The notes under the pieces: model-generated
Seen by the model: the letters and a program-made list of their open reading frames with translations, nothing else
The model's database searches: none
Told to the model about the DNA's origin: nothing
In this document: in pieces, positions 32,319 to 40,161 of the stretch
Position numbering within the stretch: the stretch's first letter is position 1
How the letters are laid out: every line of letters begins with the position of its first letter
From: an uncultured Parvularculaceae bacterium
GTDB lineage: Bacteria > Pseudomonadota > Alphaproteobacteria > Caulobacterales > Parvularculaceae
DNA length: 40,161 bases
Assembly (NCBI GenBank): GCA_938015425.1
Contig: CALLPQ010000179.1
Location: 1 to 40,161, forward strand
Direction: 5' to 3'
Position numbers and translations under genes: made by a program

Positions 32319-34283
32319 ATGGCGACGAAGACAAAAACAACGAAAAAAGCAGCGGCATCGGCGGCGGATGCTGCGGGTGATGCTCCTATATTGGACCTGA
32401 ATAATGCAGGTGTAAAAAAGATGATAAAATCCGCGAAGGCCCGCGGTTATATCACCTATGACGAGCTGAATGCTGTCCTCCCTTCGGAGCAATTTACCTC
32501 GGAGCAAATCGAAGACATCATGGCAAAGCTCTCTGAAATGGGGATCAATGTCACAGAAAATGAAGATGACGACGACACCCCGGCCAGTGCTACCACTGCG
32601 GTTGCAAAAAAGGCTGACGGTGCGGGTAGTAGTGTTGTTACCACCAATACATCTTCGGGTAATGATCGGACCGATGATCCGGTGCGGATGTATTTGCGTG
32701 AAATGGGCACGGTTGAATTATTATCCCGTGAAGGCGAGATTGCCATCGCAAAACGTATCGAGGCGGGCCGTGAAACCATGATACGCTCTTTGTGCGAATC
32801 ATCTTTGACCTTTGAGGCGATCACCGTTTGGCGTGATGAGCTTAATGAAGGGCGTGTCTTGTTGCGTGATATTATTGATCTGGATGCCACCTATGGCGGT
32901 GGGCCGGAGGCGCGCCCTGATATGACCCAGCCAGAAGTGGCTGAACGGGTGAATAAGGAAGAAGCGGAAAAGGCTGAAAATCCCGAGGAAGAAGAGGATG
33001 AGTTTGACGAAGGTGCGCTCTCTCTTTCTGCCATGGAAGCGGAATTGCGCGACGGGGTTATGCAAACCTTTGACGAGATTTCCAGCGATTACAAAAAACT
33101 ACGCCGCTTGCAAGACATTATGATCGAGGAGCAACTCAAAGGCGAAGATTTATCGGCGTCGCAAACCCGTCGCTTTAAAAAGTTGCAAAAAGATATTACC
33201 GAGCGGGTTCGCGAGGTCCGGTTAAATAATCAGCGTATTGAGGCGCTGGTGGAGCAGCTTTACGATATTAATCGCCGGCTAATCGCGTTGGAAGGAAAAC
33301 TGGTGCGCCTTGCGGACGCTAACGGGGTAAACCGCCGCGAGTTTTTAGAAGAATATATGGGCTATGAGTTAGACCCTGAATGGTTCGACCGCATTAGCGC
33401 CAAAGAAGGGCGCGGCTGGAATGTGTTTGTCACCAATGCTGGCCAGCAAATTCATGACCTTCGCGAAGAAATCGGATATCTGTCGACGGAAACCGGTTTG
33501 ACAGTTAAAGATTTTCGCCGGATTGTGCAAACAGTGCAAAAAGGAGAACGCGAGGCGAGTATTGCCAAAAAAGAAATGGTCGAGGCGAATTTACGTCTTG
33601 TGATTTCGATTGCTAAAAAATACACAAATCGCGGGTTGCAATTCCTTGATTTAATCCAGGAAGGTAATATCGGATTAATGAAAGCGGTGGATAAGTTTGA
33701 ATATCGCCGTGGCTATAAATTTTCTACCTATGCCACATGGTGGATACGTCAAGCAATCACTCGCTCTATTGCCGATCAGGCCAGAACCATCCGTATACCT
33801 GTGCATATGATCGAGACAATCAATAAGATTGTTCGCACCTCACGGCAGATGCTGCATGAAATTGGCCGCGAACCAACGCCGGAAGAATTGTCCGAAAAGC
33901 TTTCTATGCCTTTGGAAAAAGTCCGTAAGGTGATGAAAATTGCGAAAGAACCAATTTCTCTTGAAACGCCCATTGGCGATGAGGAAGATAGCCACCTTGG
34001 TGACTTTATCGAAGATAAAAACACCGTATTGCCGATTGATGCAGCGATCCAGTCGAATTTGCGCGAAACCACCACCCGCGTTCTGGCGTCTTTGACGCCG
34101 CGTGAAGAACGTGTTTTGCGTATGCGTTTTGGTATCGGTATGAATACGGATCATACGCTTGAAGAAGTAGGGCAGCAATTTTCGGTGACCCGTGAGCGGA
34201 TCCGCCAAATTGAAGCCAAGGCATTGCGTAAATTAAAACATCCAAGTCGCTCTCGCAAACTGCGCAGCTTTTTGGATAATTAG
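32319..34283 (+). CDS. rpoD: RNA polymerase primary sigma factor RpoD
   Basis: The housekeeping sigma-70 directs RNA polymerase to most promoters. The 654-residue protein starts with a Lys/Ala-rich tail and region 1.1. Region 1.2 follows ([29 protein letters not shown]), then a long acidic non-conserved region (about residues 200-240). Region 2 has [45 protein letters not shown], and region 3 starts at [10 protein letters not shown]. The region 4 helix-turn-helix is [31 protein letters not shown]. The gap of 282 bp after dnaG has room for its own promoter. It holds a degenerate 17-bp repeat (TTTGAGCTGG at 32047 and 32064) but no obvious gene. Confidence 0.97.
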   Translation: MATKTKTTKKAAASAADAAGDAPILDLNNAGVKKMIKSAKARGYITYDELNAVLPSEQFTSEQIEDIMAKLSEMGINVTENEDDDDTPASATTAVAKKADGAGSSVVTTNTSSGNDRTDDPVRMYLREMGTVELLSREGEIAIAKRIEAGRETMIRSLCESSLTFEAITVWRDELNEGRVLLRDIIDLDATYGGGPEARPDMTQPEVAERVNKEEAEKAENPEEEEDEFDEGALSLSAMEAELRDGVMQTFDEISSDYKKLRRLQDIMIEEQLKGEDLSASQTRRFKKLQKDITERVREVRLNNQRIEALVEQLYDINRRLIALEGKLVRLADANGVNRREFLEEYMGYELDPEWFDRISAKEGRGWNVFVTNAGQQIHDLREEIGYLSTETGLTVKDFRRIVQTVQKGEREASIAKKEMVEANLRLVISIAKKYTNRGLQFLDLIQEGNIGLMKAVDKFEYRRGYKFSTYATWWIRQAITRSIADQARTIRIPVHMIETINKIVRTSRQMLHEIGREPTPEELSEKLSMPLEKVRKVMKIAKEPISLETPIGDEEDSHLGDFIEDKNTVLPIDAAIQSNLRETTTRVLASLTPREERVLRMRFGIGMNTDHTLEEVGQQFSVTRERIRQIEAKALRKLKHPSRSRKLRSFLDN

Positions 34284-34314
34284 AAACGATAAAATGACTT
34301 TAACCGGAAATATT

Positions 34315-34638
34315 ATGAGACATTATTTATCATTATTGATCATCACTTTATCATCCTTGATGCTTGTTTCGTGTGCGACACTTGCGACGGCAACATTGGA
34401 AAACCGGTTTCAAGCCATTGGCCTACCGGCGGGTACGGCTGAATGTATGGCAACGGATTTAAATGAAAATCTCTCCAATGATGATGTGATTGAATTAACC
34501 CGTCACACTTTTTCAGTGGCCACATCTGATAGTCCTGTTGCGATTGTGCGGGCTCTCATGGAGATTGAAAATCCCCGTGTTGTGACGCAAGTGGGTAAAG
34601 CGGGTGTGTCTTGTGTTACATCCGGATTTTTTGGGTGA
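34315..34638 (+). CDS. Small lipoprotein of unknown function
   Basis: The 107-residue product starts MRHYLSLLII and reaches the lipobox LVSC at residue 20, so it should be lipidated at Cys20 and anchored in a membrane facing the periplasm. GGAAA lies four bases ahead of this ATG; an ATG at 34294 is in frame but would push the lipobox further from the start. The mature part of about 87 residues has two further Cys (in AECMATD and GVSCVTS) that could form a disulfide. No family is recognised. It follows rpoD by 31 bp and overlaps the end of the convergent hydrolase gene by 23 bp. Confidence 0.75.
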   Translation: MRHYLSLLIITLSSLMLVSCATLATATLENRFQAIGLPAGTAECMATDLNENLSNDDVIELTRHTFSVATSDSPVAIVRALMEIENPRVVTQVGKAGVSCVTSGFFG

Positions 34639-35407
34639 TCTCTTTTAACGTCTCCCCTAATCGCACCAAATCTTCATCTGTTGATAGTCTGTGATCCCCG
34701 TTTTTAACGAGAGTTGCGACAACATCATCACTTTCAAAACACTCAACCGCTTTAAGGGCATGTTGCCAAGGCACATCTACGTCTTTCATGCCTTGTAAAA
34801 TCCGGACGGGACCGTTTAGGGAGATGGTTTTGTCAAGCACAAGGCATTGGCGTCCATCCTTAATGAGGTCATGGGTGATGATGGTTGGCTCGTCGCTATA
34901 ATCCGAAGGGGTCTCGATAAACCCTTCCAGAATAATTTTTGAACGTTCTTCCTGATTTAGATCAGCCCACATCAGATCTTGGGTAAAGTCAGGGGCGGGG
35001 GCAATCAATACCATTCCGGCAACAGATTGTTTCAAACTATCGTTTAAAGCGGTCAGCATCGAAATCCACCCGCCCATAGAAGACCCGATAAGAATTTGTG
35101 GCCCTGTGGTCAAGGCGTTGATGGCGTGATGTGCGTCTTTAGCCCATTGCGATATTGTGCCCTTTTTAAAATCTCCCTCTGATTGACCGTGTCCTGAATA
35201 GTCAAACCGAAGAAAGGAAACATTATTGGCAATGGCCCAATGGTGGATAAATTCCGCTTTAGAACCAAGCATGTCCGAGCGATATCCGCCAAGCCAGACC
35301 AAACCAGGCAGATGGGGATCTCCTTGATGGGTGTGATAGGCAATTTTGCCGTGGGGCCCGTCACTAAAGTGGGGGGCTTCAAAAGAAGATGGGGGCAATG
35401 TGCTCAT
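34616..35407 (-). CDS. Alpha/beta hydrolase, ABHD10-like
   Basis: The 263-residue cytoplasmic protein has the alpha/beta hydrolase catalytic triad. The nucleophile lies in LIGSSMGGWISM (GxSxG), the acid in QGMKDVDVPWQHA and the histidine in VKNGDHRLS. The FLRFDYSGHGQSEGDF stretch and APAPDFTQDLMW resemble ABHD10, a mitochondrial depalmitoylase/esterase with many alphaproteobacterial homologues. I use the ATG at 35407 (MSTLPPSS). The frame extends to 35470 but that part runs into a 58-bp tandem repeat and does not look like the family. The natural substrate in bacteria is not established. Confidence 0.85.
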   Translation of the reverse strand: MSTLPPSSFEAPHFSDGPHGKIAYHTHQGDPHLPGLVWLGGYRSDMLGSKAEFIHHWAIANNVSFLRFDYSGHGQSEGDFKKGTISQWAKDAHHAINALTTGPQILIGSSMGGWISMLTALNDSLKQSVAGMVLIAPAPDFTQDLMWADLNQEERSKIILEGFIETPSDYSDEPTIITHDLIKDGRQCLVLDKTISLNGPVRILQGMKDVDVPWQHALKAVECFESDDVVATLVKNGDHRLSTDEDLVRLGETLKEITQKIRM

Positions 35408-35424
35408 AAAAATCATCCAGTTTA

Positions 35425-35538
35425 GTTTGTCGCCTTTATCGCAGTTCAACCGGGTACCACTTGAACGCAAAATGCTTTTATTGTTTGTCGCATTTACTGC
35501 AGTTCAACCGGGTCCCACTTGAACGCAAAATGCTTTAT
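35425..35538. repeat. Tandem duplication of about 58 bp
   Basis: Copies 35425-35480 and 35483-35538 match at over 90% of positions; the longest identical block is ACTTGAACGCAAAATGCTTT. Each copy contains TTCAA-N11-TTGAA, a possible dyad. The repeat fills the space between the divergent hydrolase and glycosyltransferase genes and so lies in both promoter regions. Confidence 0.9.
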
Positions 35539-35579
35539 AACGGTGTTTGACCAAAGGCCAAGCTTGGCTATGGTAGGGC

Positions 35580-36920
35580 ATGGTTTCTCCGATCTCATCC
35601 ACAATAATGCCGACAACAATTATGCAGGTGATCCCGTCATTGGATATGGGCGGGGCGGAACGCACAACGATTGAAATGACCGAGGCGATTATTGCGGCGG
35701 GATGGCGCGCGATTGTGGTCACCCAAGGAGGGCGCCTAGAAGAAGAGATTGTTAAGGCGGGGGGTGAATTGATCTTATTGCCGGTTAAAAGCAAAAACCC
35801 GCTGACCCTATGGCGCAATAGCATCCGTATAAGACGCTTGATGCAAAAACATAATGTTAGTCTGGTTCATGCCCGCTCCAGAGCCCCCGCATGGAGTTGT
35901 TATTGGGCGGCCCGGGCCCTGAATGTGCCATTTATAACCACTTATCATGGAGCATATGGAGCCCAAAGCCGCCTAAAACGCTGGTACAATTCCTCGATGG
36001 TGCGGGGGACGAGGATAATTGCCAATTCGGAATTTACAAAAAACCTGATTTTACAGGCCCACGGAGAAACTGAACCGGATCTTGCAACCCGCATTACCGT
36101 AGTGTTTCGAGGTGCAGATATGAAACGGTTTTCTCCCCCTAATAAGCTTGGCAAAAAAGCTATAGATCAGGGCTTGTCGCACAATTTCCAGATGAATAAT
36201 GCGCTCACCATTACGCAAACCACCCCGAAACCGTTCAGATTATTGTTACCGGCCCGAATGACGGCATGGAAAGGCCATGAAATAGTAATTAAATCTTTGT
36301 TAATACTTTCAAGGGCTGGTCAGTGGCCTAATTTGCGTATAGTTTTTTTGGGTGGTGCCCATACACTGATGGGCGAAGATGTGGCGAAAGACTGGTTTCG
36401 AGATCAAGAGCCGGAGGGTGTTGGGGCACTTCTTCACGCCACACCAAAGATGGATGAGAAGATGGGTCCTTATGAGGCTCATTTACGTGAGTTGGTGGTT
36501 AAGAACGGGGTAAGTGATTTGGTGCATTTTGTTGCCCATAATAATAATATAGCATCCGCATTGGCTTGGGCCGATGGTGTGTTAGTGCCTTCCACAAGAC
36601 CCGAGGCGTTTGGCCGGGTTGTGGTCGAGGCGGGGGCTATGGCGAAGCCCGTAATTGCCAGCAACCATGGCGGTGCGCGAGAAACCATTATCGACCAGAA
36701 AACAGGGTTTTTAGTCACACCCAATGATGCGCAAGCCTTGGCTGATGCGATTCATAATTTGATGGAAATGGATGAGGAAAAACGCCAGAAAATTGGCCAT
36801 GCTGCTCGTGATCGTGTGTTAAATAATTTCACCACCAAAACCATGTGTGACCAAACCATTGCTATTTATAAAGATGTGATAAAACAATATGAAGCCGGGA
36901 GGATTTCGCGCCATGTTTAA
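35580..36920 (+). CDS. Family 4 glycosyltransferase (GT-B fold)
   Basis: The 446-residue enzyme transfers a sugar from a nucleotide-sugar donor, most likely in lipopolysaccharide or other surface glycan synthesis on the cytoplasmic side of the inner membrane. The N-terminal half has IPSLDMGGAERTTIEM, where many GT4 enzymes have a Gly-Gly acceptor-site loop. The C-terminal half has RPEAFGRVVVEAGAMAKPVIAS, in which the two glutamates of the E-x7-E donor-site motif are present, then GGARETI. The ATG at 35580 has GGTAGG too close; ATGs at 35607 and 35622 are alternatives that begin nearer the conserved part. It overlaps the next gene by 8 bp, so the two are translationally coupled. Confidence 0.9.
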   Translation: MVSPISSTIMPTTIMQVIPSLDMGGAERTTIEMTEAIIAAGWRAIVVTQGGRLEEEIVKAGGELILLPVKSKNPLTLWRNSIRIRRLMQKHNVSLVHARSRAPAWSCYWAARALNVPFITTYHGAYGAQSRLKRWYNSSMVRGTRIIANSEFTKNLILQAHGETEPDLATRITVVFRGADMKRFSPPNKLGKKAIDQGLSHNFQMNNALTITQTTPKPFRLLLPARMTAWKGHEIVIKSLLILSRAGQWPNLRIVFLGGAHTLMGEDVAKDWFRDQEPEGVGALLHATPKMDEKMGPYEAHLRELVVKNGVSDLVHFVAHNNNIASALAWADGVLVPSTRPEAFGRVVVEAGAMAKPVIASNHGGARETIIDQKTGFLVTPNDAQALADAIHNLMEMDEEKRQKIGHAARDRVLNNFTTKTMCDQTIAIYKDVIKQYEAGRISRHV

Positions 36921-38064
36921 ATCCCGCAGTAATAAAATTCTGGTGATTAAAACGGATAGCCTCGCGGGCTTTGTTGCGGCGGAGCCGGTTTTTGAGTCTA
37001 TTAGGCAAGCCCACCCTGATAGCGTGATTAGCCTTTTGACCACTAAAGAACTGGAACGACTGGCCAGAGCTGCGCCTTATTTTGATCAGGTGGCGGCCCT
37101 TCCCGATATGGGCGATCGCATTGCGCGTCAGTCTTTGATTACGCAAATCCGTCGTTCAAAGTTCGGGACAATCTATGATCTGTGTAATGGCGATGCCGCG
37201 CGGCGGATACAAAACGGATTAGGGTTGAATATGTTTGGTCCTAAATGGCATTCCGTTCAGGCAACAAGGTCGCCTTTTATGCGCCAGAACGGGGTGGCTA
37301 TCCCTGATAAAGAGAAATTTTACAACACGGCTGGAATTGAAAGATCGGAACGTAAACCCGATTTTTCTTGGGCGCTGGAAGCCCGCAAAGACAGCGCCAA
37401 TATGCAACCCTCATGGTATGGATTATCGGGGTCTTACGGCTTGCTATTGGTAAACGGGGATAGAGATCAACGATGGTCGGCGGACCGCTATGGCGCTTTA
37501 GCGAATCTAATGGCCGAGGCTGGGGTAACGCCCGTATTAATTGGGGAGCGTGATCTGCATGATTTTGGGGATGATATTTCTATGATTGCCCCAAGTCTGG
37601 TGGATCTGACGGGAAAGTCCGACCATTTGCAATTAGCAGCCCTCGCTCAAAATGCGAATTTCTTTGTGAGTGACAATGCAGAGGAGATTTATCTGGCTTT
37701 AAGCATGGCTTGTGATGGTGTGTTGATTTCTGATGATGATGAGCCAACGATTAAAAATTCCGGTTGCCACGTGGTTTACATCCGTCCAGATCATAATCCC
37801 AATGCTGTTGATGCAGAACAAGTGTGGCAAACCCTCCTGAATATGGGGCTGGCGCCGCGCTATAATAGTGCCCGTGAAGATAGACCCGATCAGGAAATTC
37901 CCTCTCATCCTCATTTTGATTCTAACCCTAATCCCGAGCCAGATCCCAAACCAAAGCTTGAACCAAACCCAAAACCAAACCCTGAACCAAACTCTGAGCT
38001 AAGCCCTGATCCTAATTCCGGTGTGCGCTATTTTAACTCTTTGAGTCTAAATCCAAAATCGTAA
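36913..38064 (+). CDS. GT9-like (heptosyltransferase-type) glycosyltransferase, divergent
   Basis: The 383-residue protein starts ILVIKTDSLAGFVAAEPVFESIRQAHPDSVISLLT, the N-terminal pattern of family 9 heptosyltransferases that build the lipopolysaccharide inner core. The Gly-Asp expected after the first strand is replaced. The C-terminal donor-site motif (usually a D-x-GxxH-type loop) reads VSDNAEEIYLALSMA, so activity is uncertain. The last 45 residues are a Pro/Asn/Glu-rich repeat (PNPEPDPKPK type) ending in a short aromatic tail. I use the ATG at 36913, with GGAGG ten bases ahead; an ATG at 36889 lacks such a site. It overlaps the GT4 gene by 8 bp, implying a shared role in surface glycans. 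Confidence 0.75.
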   Translation: MFKSRSNKILVIKTDSLAGFVAAEPVFESIRQAHPDSVISLLTTKELERLARAAPYFDQVAALPDMGDRIARQSLITQIRRSKFGTIYDLCNGDAARRIQNGLGLNMFGPKWHSVQATRSPFMRQNGVAIPDKEKFYNTAGIERSERKPDFSWALEARKDSANMQPSWYGLSGSYGLLLVNGDRDQRWSADRYGALANLMAEAGVTPVLIGERDLHDFGDDISMIAPSLVDLTGKSDHLQLAALAQNANFFVSDNAEEIYLALSMACDGVLISDDDEPTIKNSGCHVVYIRPDHNPNAVDAEQVWQTLLNMGLAPRYNSAREDRPDQEIPSHPHFDSNPNPEPDPKPKLEPNPKPNPEPNSELSPDPNSGVRYFNSLSLNPKS

Positions 38065-38490
38065 AAACTGAGCTTTATTTTAATAAATCAACTACCCCGT
38101 AAATCGAATGCTTTAGAGTGACCGGTTTGGTGTAAACCAATGTCTGAACCATGGTGTTTGATAGCGGGCCCCGCCTCATGTTCTGCCCCTTGGGTTAGGC
38201 CCTAAAATATAAAAATTCATCAAACAATATTTTTTAGGTTATTGTTAAGAGCGGCAACATAGACCATTGTAAAAAATGTGATGTAAAAGCAGGGTGTAAA
38301 AACCTTGATTAGTAATTTTGGTAGGTGAGTTTGTTAACAATCCTGACTTATGGTAGCGGTTATGATTAGATCCGTTTATAAATATATCCATTTTTAAATA
38401 TATCCATAAGGGATGTTTTAATCGTCCGATCTTAAGATATACGCATTAACCGAACTTGGGGCCTTTTGGCCCCCTAAAAAAGAGGCCTGA
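38065..38490. other. Intergenic region upstream of clpP
   Basis: No gene is visible. TAAATATATCCAT occurs twice as a direct repeat (38379-38391 and 38395-38407). A GC-rich hairpin GGGGCC-TTTT-GGCCCC (38458-38473) lies in the clpP leader, just ahead of the ribosome-binding site AGAGG (38481-38485). The hairpin is followed by CTAAAAAA rather than a T-run, so it is not a terminator; it may affect mRNA stability or translation. Confidence 0.55.
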
Positions 38491-39129
38491 ATGAGAGATC
38501 CCGTCGCAACATATGAGAACTATTTAACCCCAATGGTGATTGAACATACGAGTCGCGGTGAACGCTCCTATGATATTTATTCTCGCCTTTTAAAAGAGCA
38601 TATTATCTTTATTGCGGGCCCTGTGAATGATGCGATGGCCACGAGTGTGGTGGCGCAATTACTTTTTCTCGAAGCTGAAAACCCCAAAAGGGAGATTAAC
38701 CTTTATATTAATTCGCCCGGGGGGTCTGTTTCTGCTGGATTGTCAATGTATGACACGATGCAATATATCCGCCCTGCCGTATCCACTATGGTGACGGGCA
38801 TGGCCGCGTCTATGGGGTCTTTATTATTAACCGCAGGGGCCAAGGATATGCGCTTTTCCTTACCGAATTCGCGCATTATGGTGCACCAGCCCTCTGGTGG
38901 TTTCCAAGGGCAAGCTTCTGATATTGAGCGCCATGCGAAAGACATTATCGAGGTGAAACGCCGGTTAAACGAGATTTATGTGGAACATACGGGCCAGCCC
39001 TATGATGTGATCGAATCAACCCTTGATCGGGACCATTTTATGACCCCTGAAGAGGCCACGGCCTTTGGGTTGATCGATAAAGTCCTGTTAAAACGCTCTG
39101 GCGACGATGCCGAGGCAGAAAATTCATAA
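38491..39129 (+). CDS. clpP: ATP-dependent Clp protease proteolytic subunit
   Basis: ClpP is the 14-subunit serine peptidase that degrades proteins fed by ClpX or ClpA. The 212-residue protein has the catalytic triad Ser107 ([10 protein letters not shown]), His132 (IMVHQPSGG) and Asp181 (LDRDHFM). It also has the [19 protein letters not shown] oligomer segment and a short N-terminal propeptide. AGAGG lies five bases ahead of the ATG. clpX follows on the same strand after 315 bp, the usual partnership. Confidence 0.97.
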   Translation: MRDPVATYENYLTPMVIEHTSRGERSYDIYSRLLKEHIIFIAGPVNDAMATSVVAQLLFLEAENPKREINLYINSPGGSVSAGLSMYDTMQYIRPAVSTMVTGMAASMGSLLLTAGAKDMRFSLPNSRIMVHQPSGGFQGQASDIERHAKDIIEVKRRLNEIYVEHTGQPYDVIESTLDRDHFMTPEEATAFGLIDKVLLKRSGDDAEAENS

Positions 39130-39444
39130 TAGTTTAAGACAAACAGGCGTAAATTACCGAAAATCGAGTAGCGAAAGTGTGATCTTATAATTTGCGACCG
39201 GATTTCAAAATTCTGCTATAATTATCAGGATATTGGGCTATATTCAGGGTTGGTGAGAACATTACGGGTTTTTCGTTAGGTTTGGCATCTATTATGCACC
39301 TAACGAGGGATCGATGGAAATGATAAGGCCTTGTCTCAAGTTGGTTTAGTGCCATATTATAACTAACGTTATATCGATCGTTGAGAATTGAAGATCAAAG
39401 TAAGATAGAGAGTTTGGCGTAGTTGCCTTCAAGGAGTGACATTT
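39130..39444. other. clpP-clpX spacer with an interrupted hairpin
   Basis: No gene is visible. The main feature is a hairpin at 39273-39306: TCGTTAGGT pairs with ACCTAACGA over 9 bp, then after a 3-base bulge GCAT pairs with ATGC around a 5-base loop. No T-run follows, so it is more likely a leader structure or operator than a terminator. The spacer is long enough for a separate clpX promoter. Confidence 0.5.
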
Positions 39445-40161
39445 GTGAGCAAAATAAGCGGAAAAAATGACGGCGGTGACGGTAAAAATACGCTTTACTG
39501 TTCTTTTTGCGGCAAAAGTCAGCATGAGGTCAGAAAGCTTATCGCCGGGCCAACAGTGTTTATCTGTGATGAATGTGTTGAGCTTTGCATGGATATTATC
39601 CGTGAAGAATCAAAATCATCCTTGGTGAAAGCTGGTGACGGTGTACCCGCACCTCAGCAAATTCAAAAAGTGCTGGATGATTATATTATCGACCAAGCCC
39701 ACGCAAAACGGGTTTTGGCGGTGGCTGTTCATAATCACTTCAAACGGTTAAATCATGCCGGAAAAAATAATGATGTTGAATTGGCAAAATCAAATATTTT
39801 GCTCGTGGGCCCCACGGGTTCAGGTAAAACTTTATTGGCACAAACTTTAGCCCGTATCTTGGATGTGCCTTTCACAATGGCAGATGCCACCACTTTAACC
39901 GAAGCCGGTTATGTGGGTGAGGATGTCGAAAATATTATTTTGAAACTATTGCAATCAGCCGATTACAATGTGGAACGGGCCCAGCGCGGTATCGTTTATA
40001 TTGATGAGGTTGATAAAATTAGCCGTAAATCCGATAATCCATCCATCACCCGCGATGTTTCCGGTGAAGGCGTGCAACAAGCTTTACTAAAAATTATGGA
40101 AGGCACAGTTGCGTCCGTGCCACCACAAGGGGGCCGTAAACATCCGCAGCAAGAGTTTTTG
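39445..40161 (+). CDS. clpX: ATP-dependent unfoldase ClpX, N-terminal part
   Basis: The frame starts with GTG at 39445 (AAGGAG eight bases ahead) and runs off the right edge after 239 codons. ClpX unfolds tagged substrates and threads them into ClpP. The N-terminal zinc-binding domain has CSFC and CDEC pairs that bind one zinc ion. The AAA+ module shows Walker A GPTGSGKT, then [14 protein letters not shown] and Walker [11 protein letters not shown] followed by [16 protein letters not shown], all typical of ClpX. Only the C-terminal part is missing. Confidence 0.97.
   Translation, partial: MSKISGKNDGGDGKNTLYCSFCGKSQHEVRKLIAGPTVFICDECVELCMDIIREESKSSLVKAGDGVPAPQQIQKVLDDYIIDQAHAKRVLAVAVHNHFKRLNHAGKNNDVELAKSNILLVGPTGSGKTLLAQTLARILDVPFTMADATTLTEAGYVGEDVENIILKLLQSADYNVERAQRGIVYIDEVDKISRKSDNPSITRDVSGEGVQQALLKIMEGTVASVPPQGGRKHPQQEFL

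Noticed and set aside
35408-35470. N-terminal extension of the ABHD10-like hydrolase
   Set aside because: These codons come from the 58-bp tandem repeat and do not look like the protein family.
38458-38473. Terminator before clpP
   Set aside because: The hairpin is followed by an A-run, not T, on the plus strand, and on the minus strand the T-run lies on the wrong side.
1-40161. tRNA or rRNA genes
   Set aside because: I looked for T-loop patterns such as GGTTCGAATCC on both strands and found only isolated GTTCGA matches inside coding genes.

Overview
The window is chromosomal DNA of an alphaproteobacterium of moderate G+C content. This is inferred from hrcA-grpE lying divergent to rph, dnaG next to rpoD, clpP next to clpX, a CcmI-type cytochrome c biogenesis protein, an NDUFS6-like zinc protein, and a DnaG with a degenerate zinc site. 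I cannot name the genus. Almost everything is housekeeping. I found no tRNA, rRNA, CRISPR array, phage module or transposase gene.

Layout. 1-3.3 kb: the end of secF, then grpE and hrcA (minus) divergent from rph (plus), closed by a strong hairpin terminator. 3.3-7.7 kb: an outer-membrane barrel protein, an ArsR-type regulator, a PlsC-like acyltransferase, a lone ABC-2 type ATPase and a small zinc protein. 7.7-11.8 kb: class I ribonucleotide reductase alpha subunit with a perfect terminator and a possible NrdR box, and an unrecognised four-helix membrane protein. 11.8-14.1 kb: a secreted M36 metallopeptidase bracketed by two MITE-like palindromes and by 25-bp direct repeats. 14.3-22.6 kb: galK, ubiX, a CNT nucleoside transporter, a small membrane protein, trhO with a GST, ccmI, a DUF423 protein and an exported amidohydrolase. 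22.9-29.6 kb: the rpmI-rplT-pheS-pheT translation cluster, broken by two extra genes. 29.7-34.6 kb: dnaG, rpoD and a small lipoprotein. 34.6-38.1 kb: an ABHD10-like hydrolase and two glycosyltransferases. 38.5-40.2 kb: clpP and the start of clpX.

The most unusual part is the phe cluster. An AT-rich gene with a HEPN-like R-x4-H motif sits between rplT and pheS. A class II Fic (AMPylase-type) gene with its own operator-like repeats sits between pheS and pheT. Two toxin- or effector-like genes therefore flank pheS inside an essential translation locus. The second accessory spot is the M36 cassette. A third theme is the number of short tandem duplications (units of 14-58 bp) in intergenic DNA and at gene ends.
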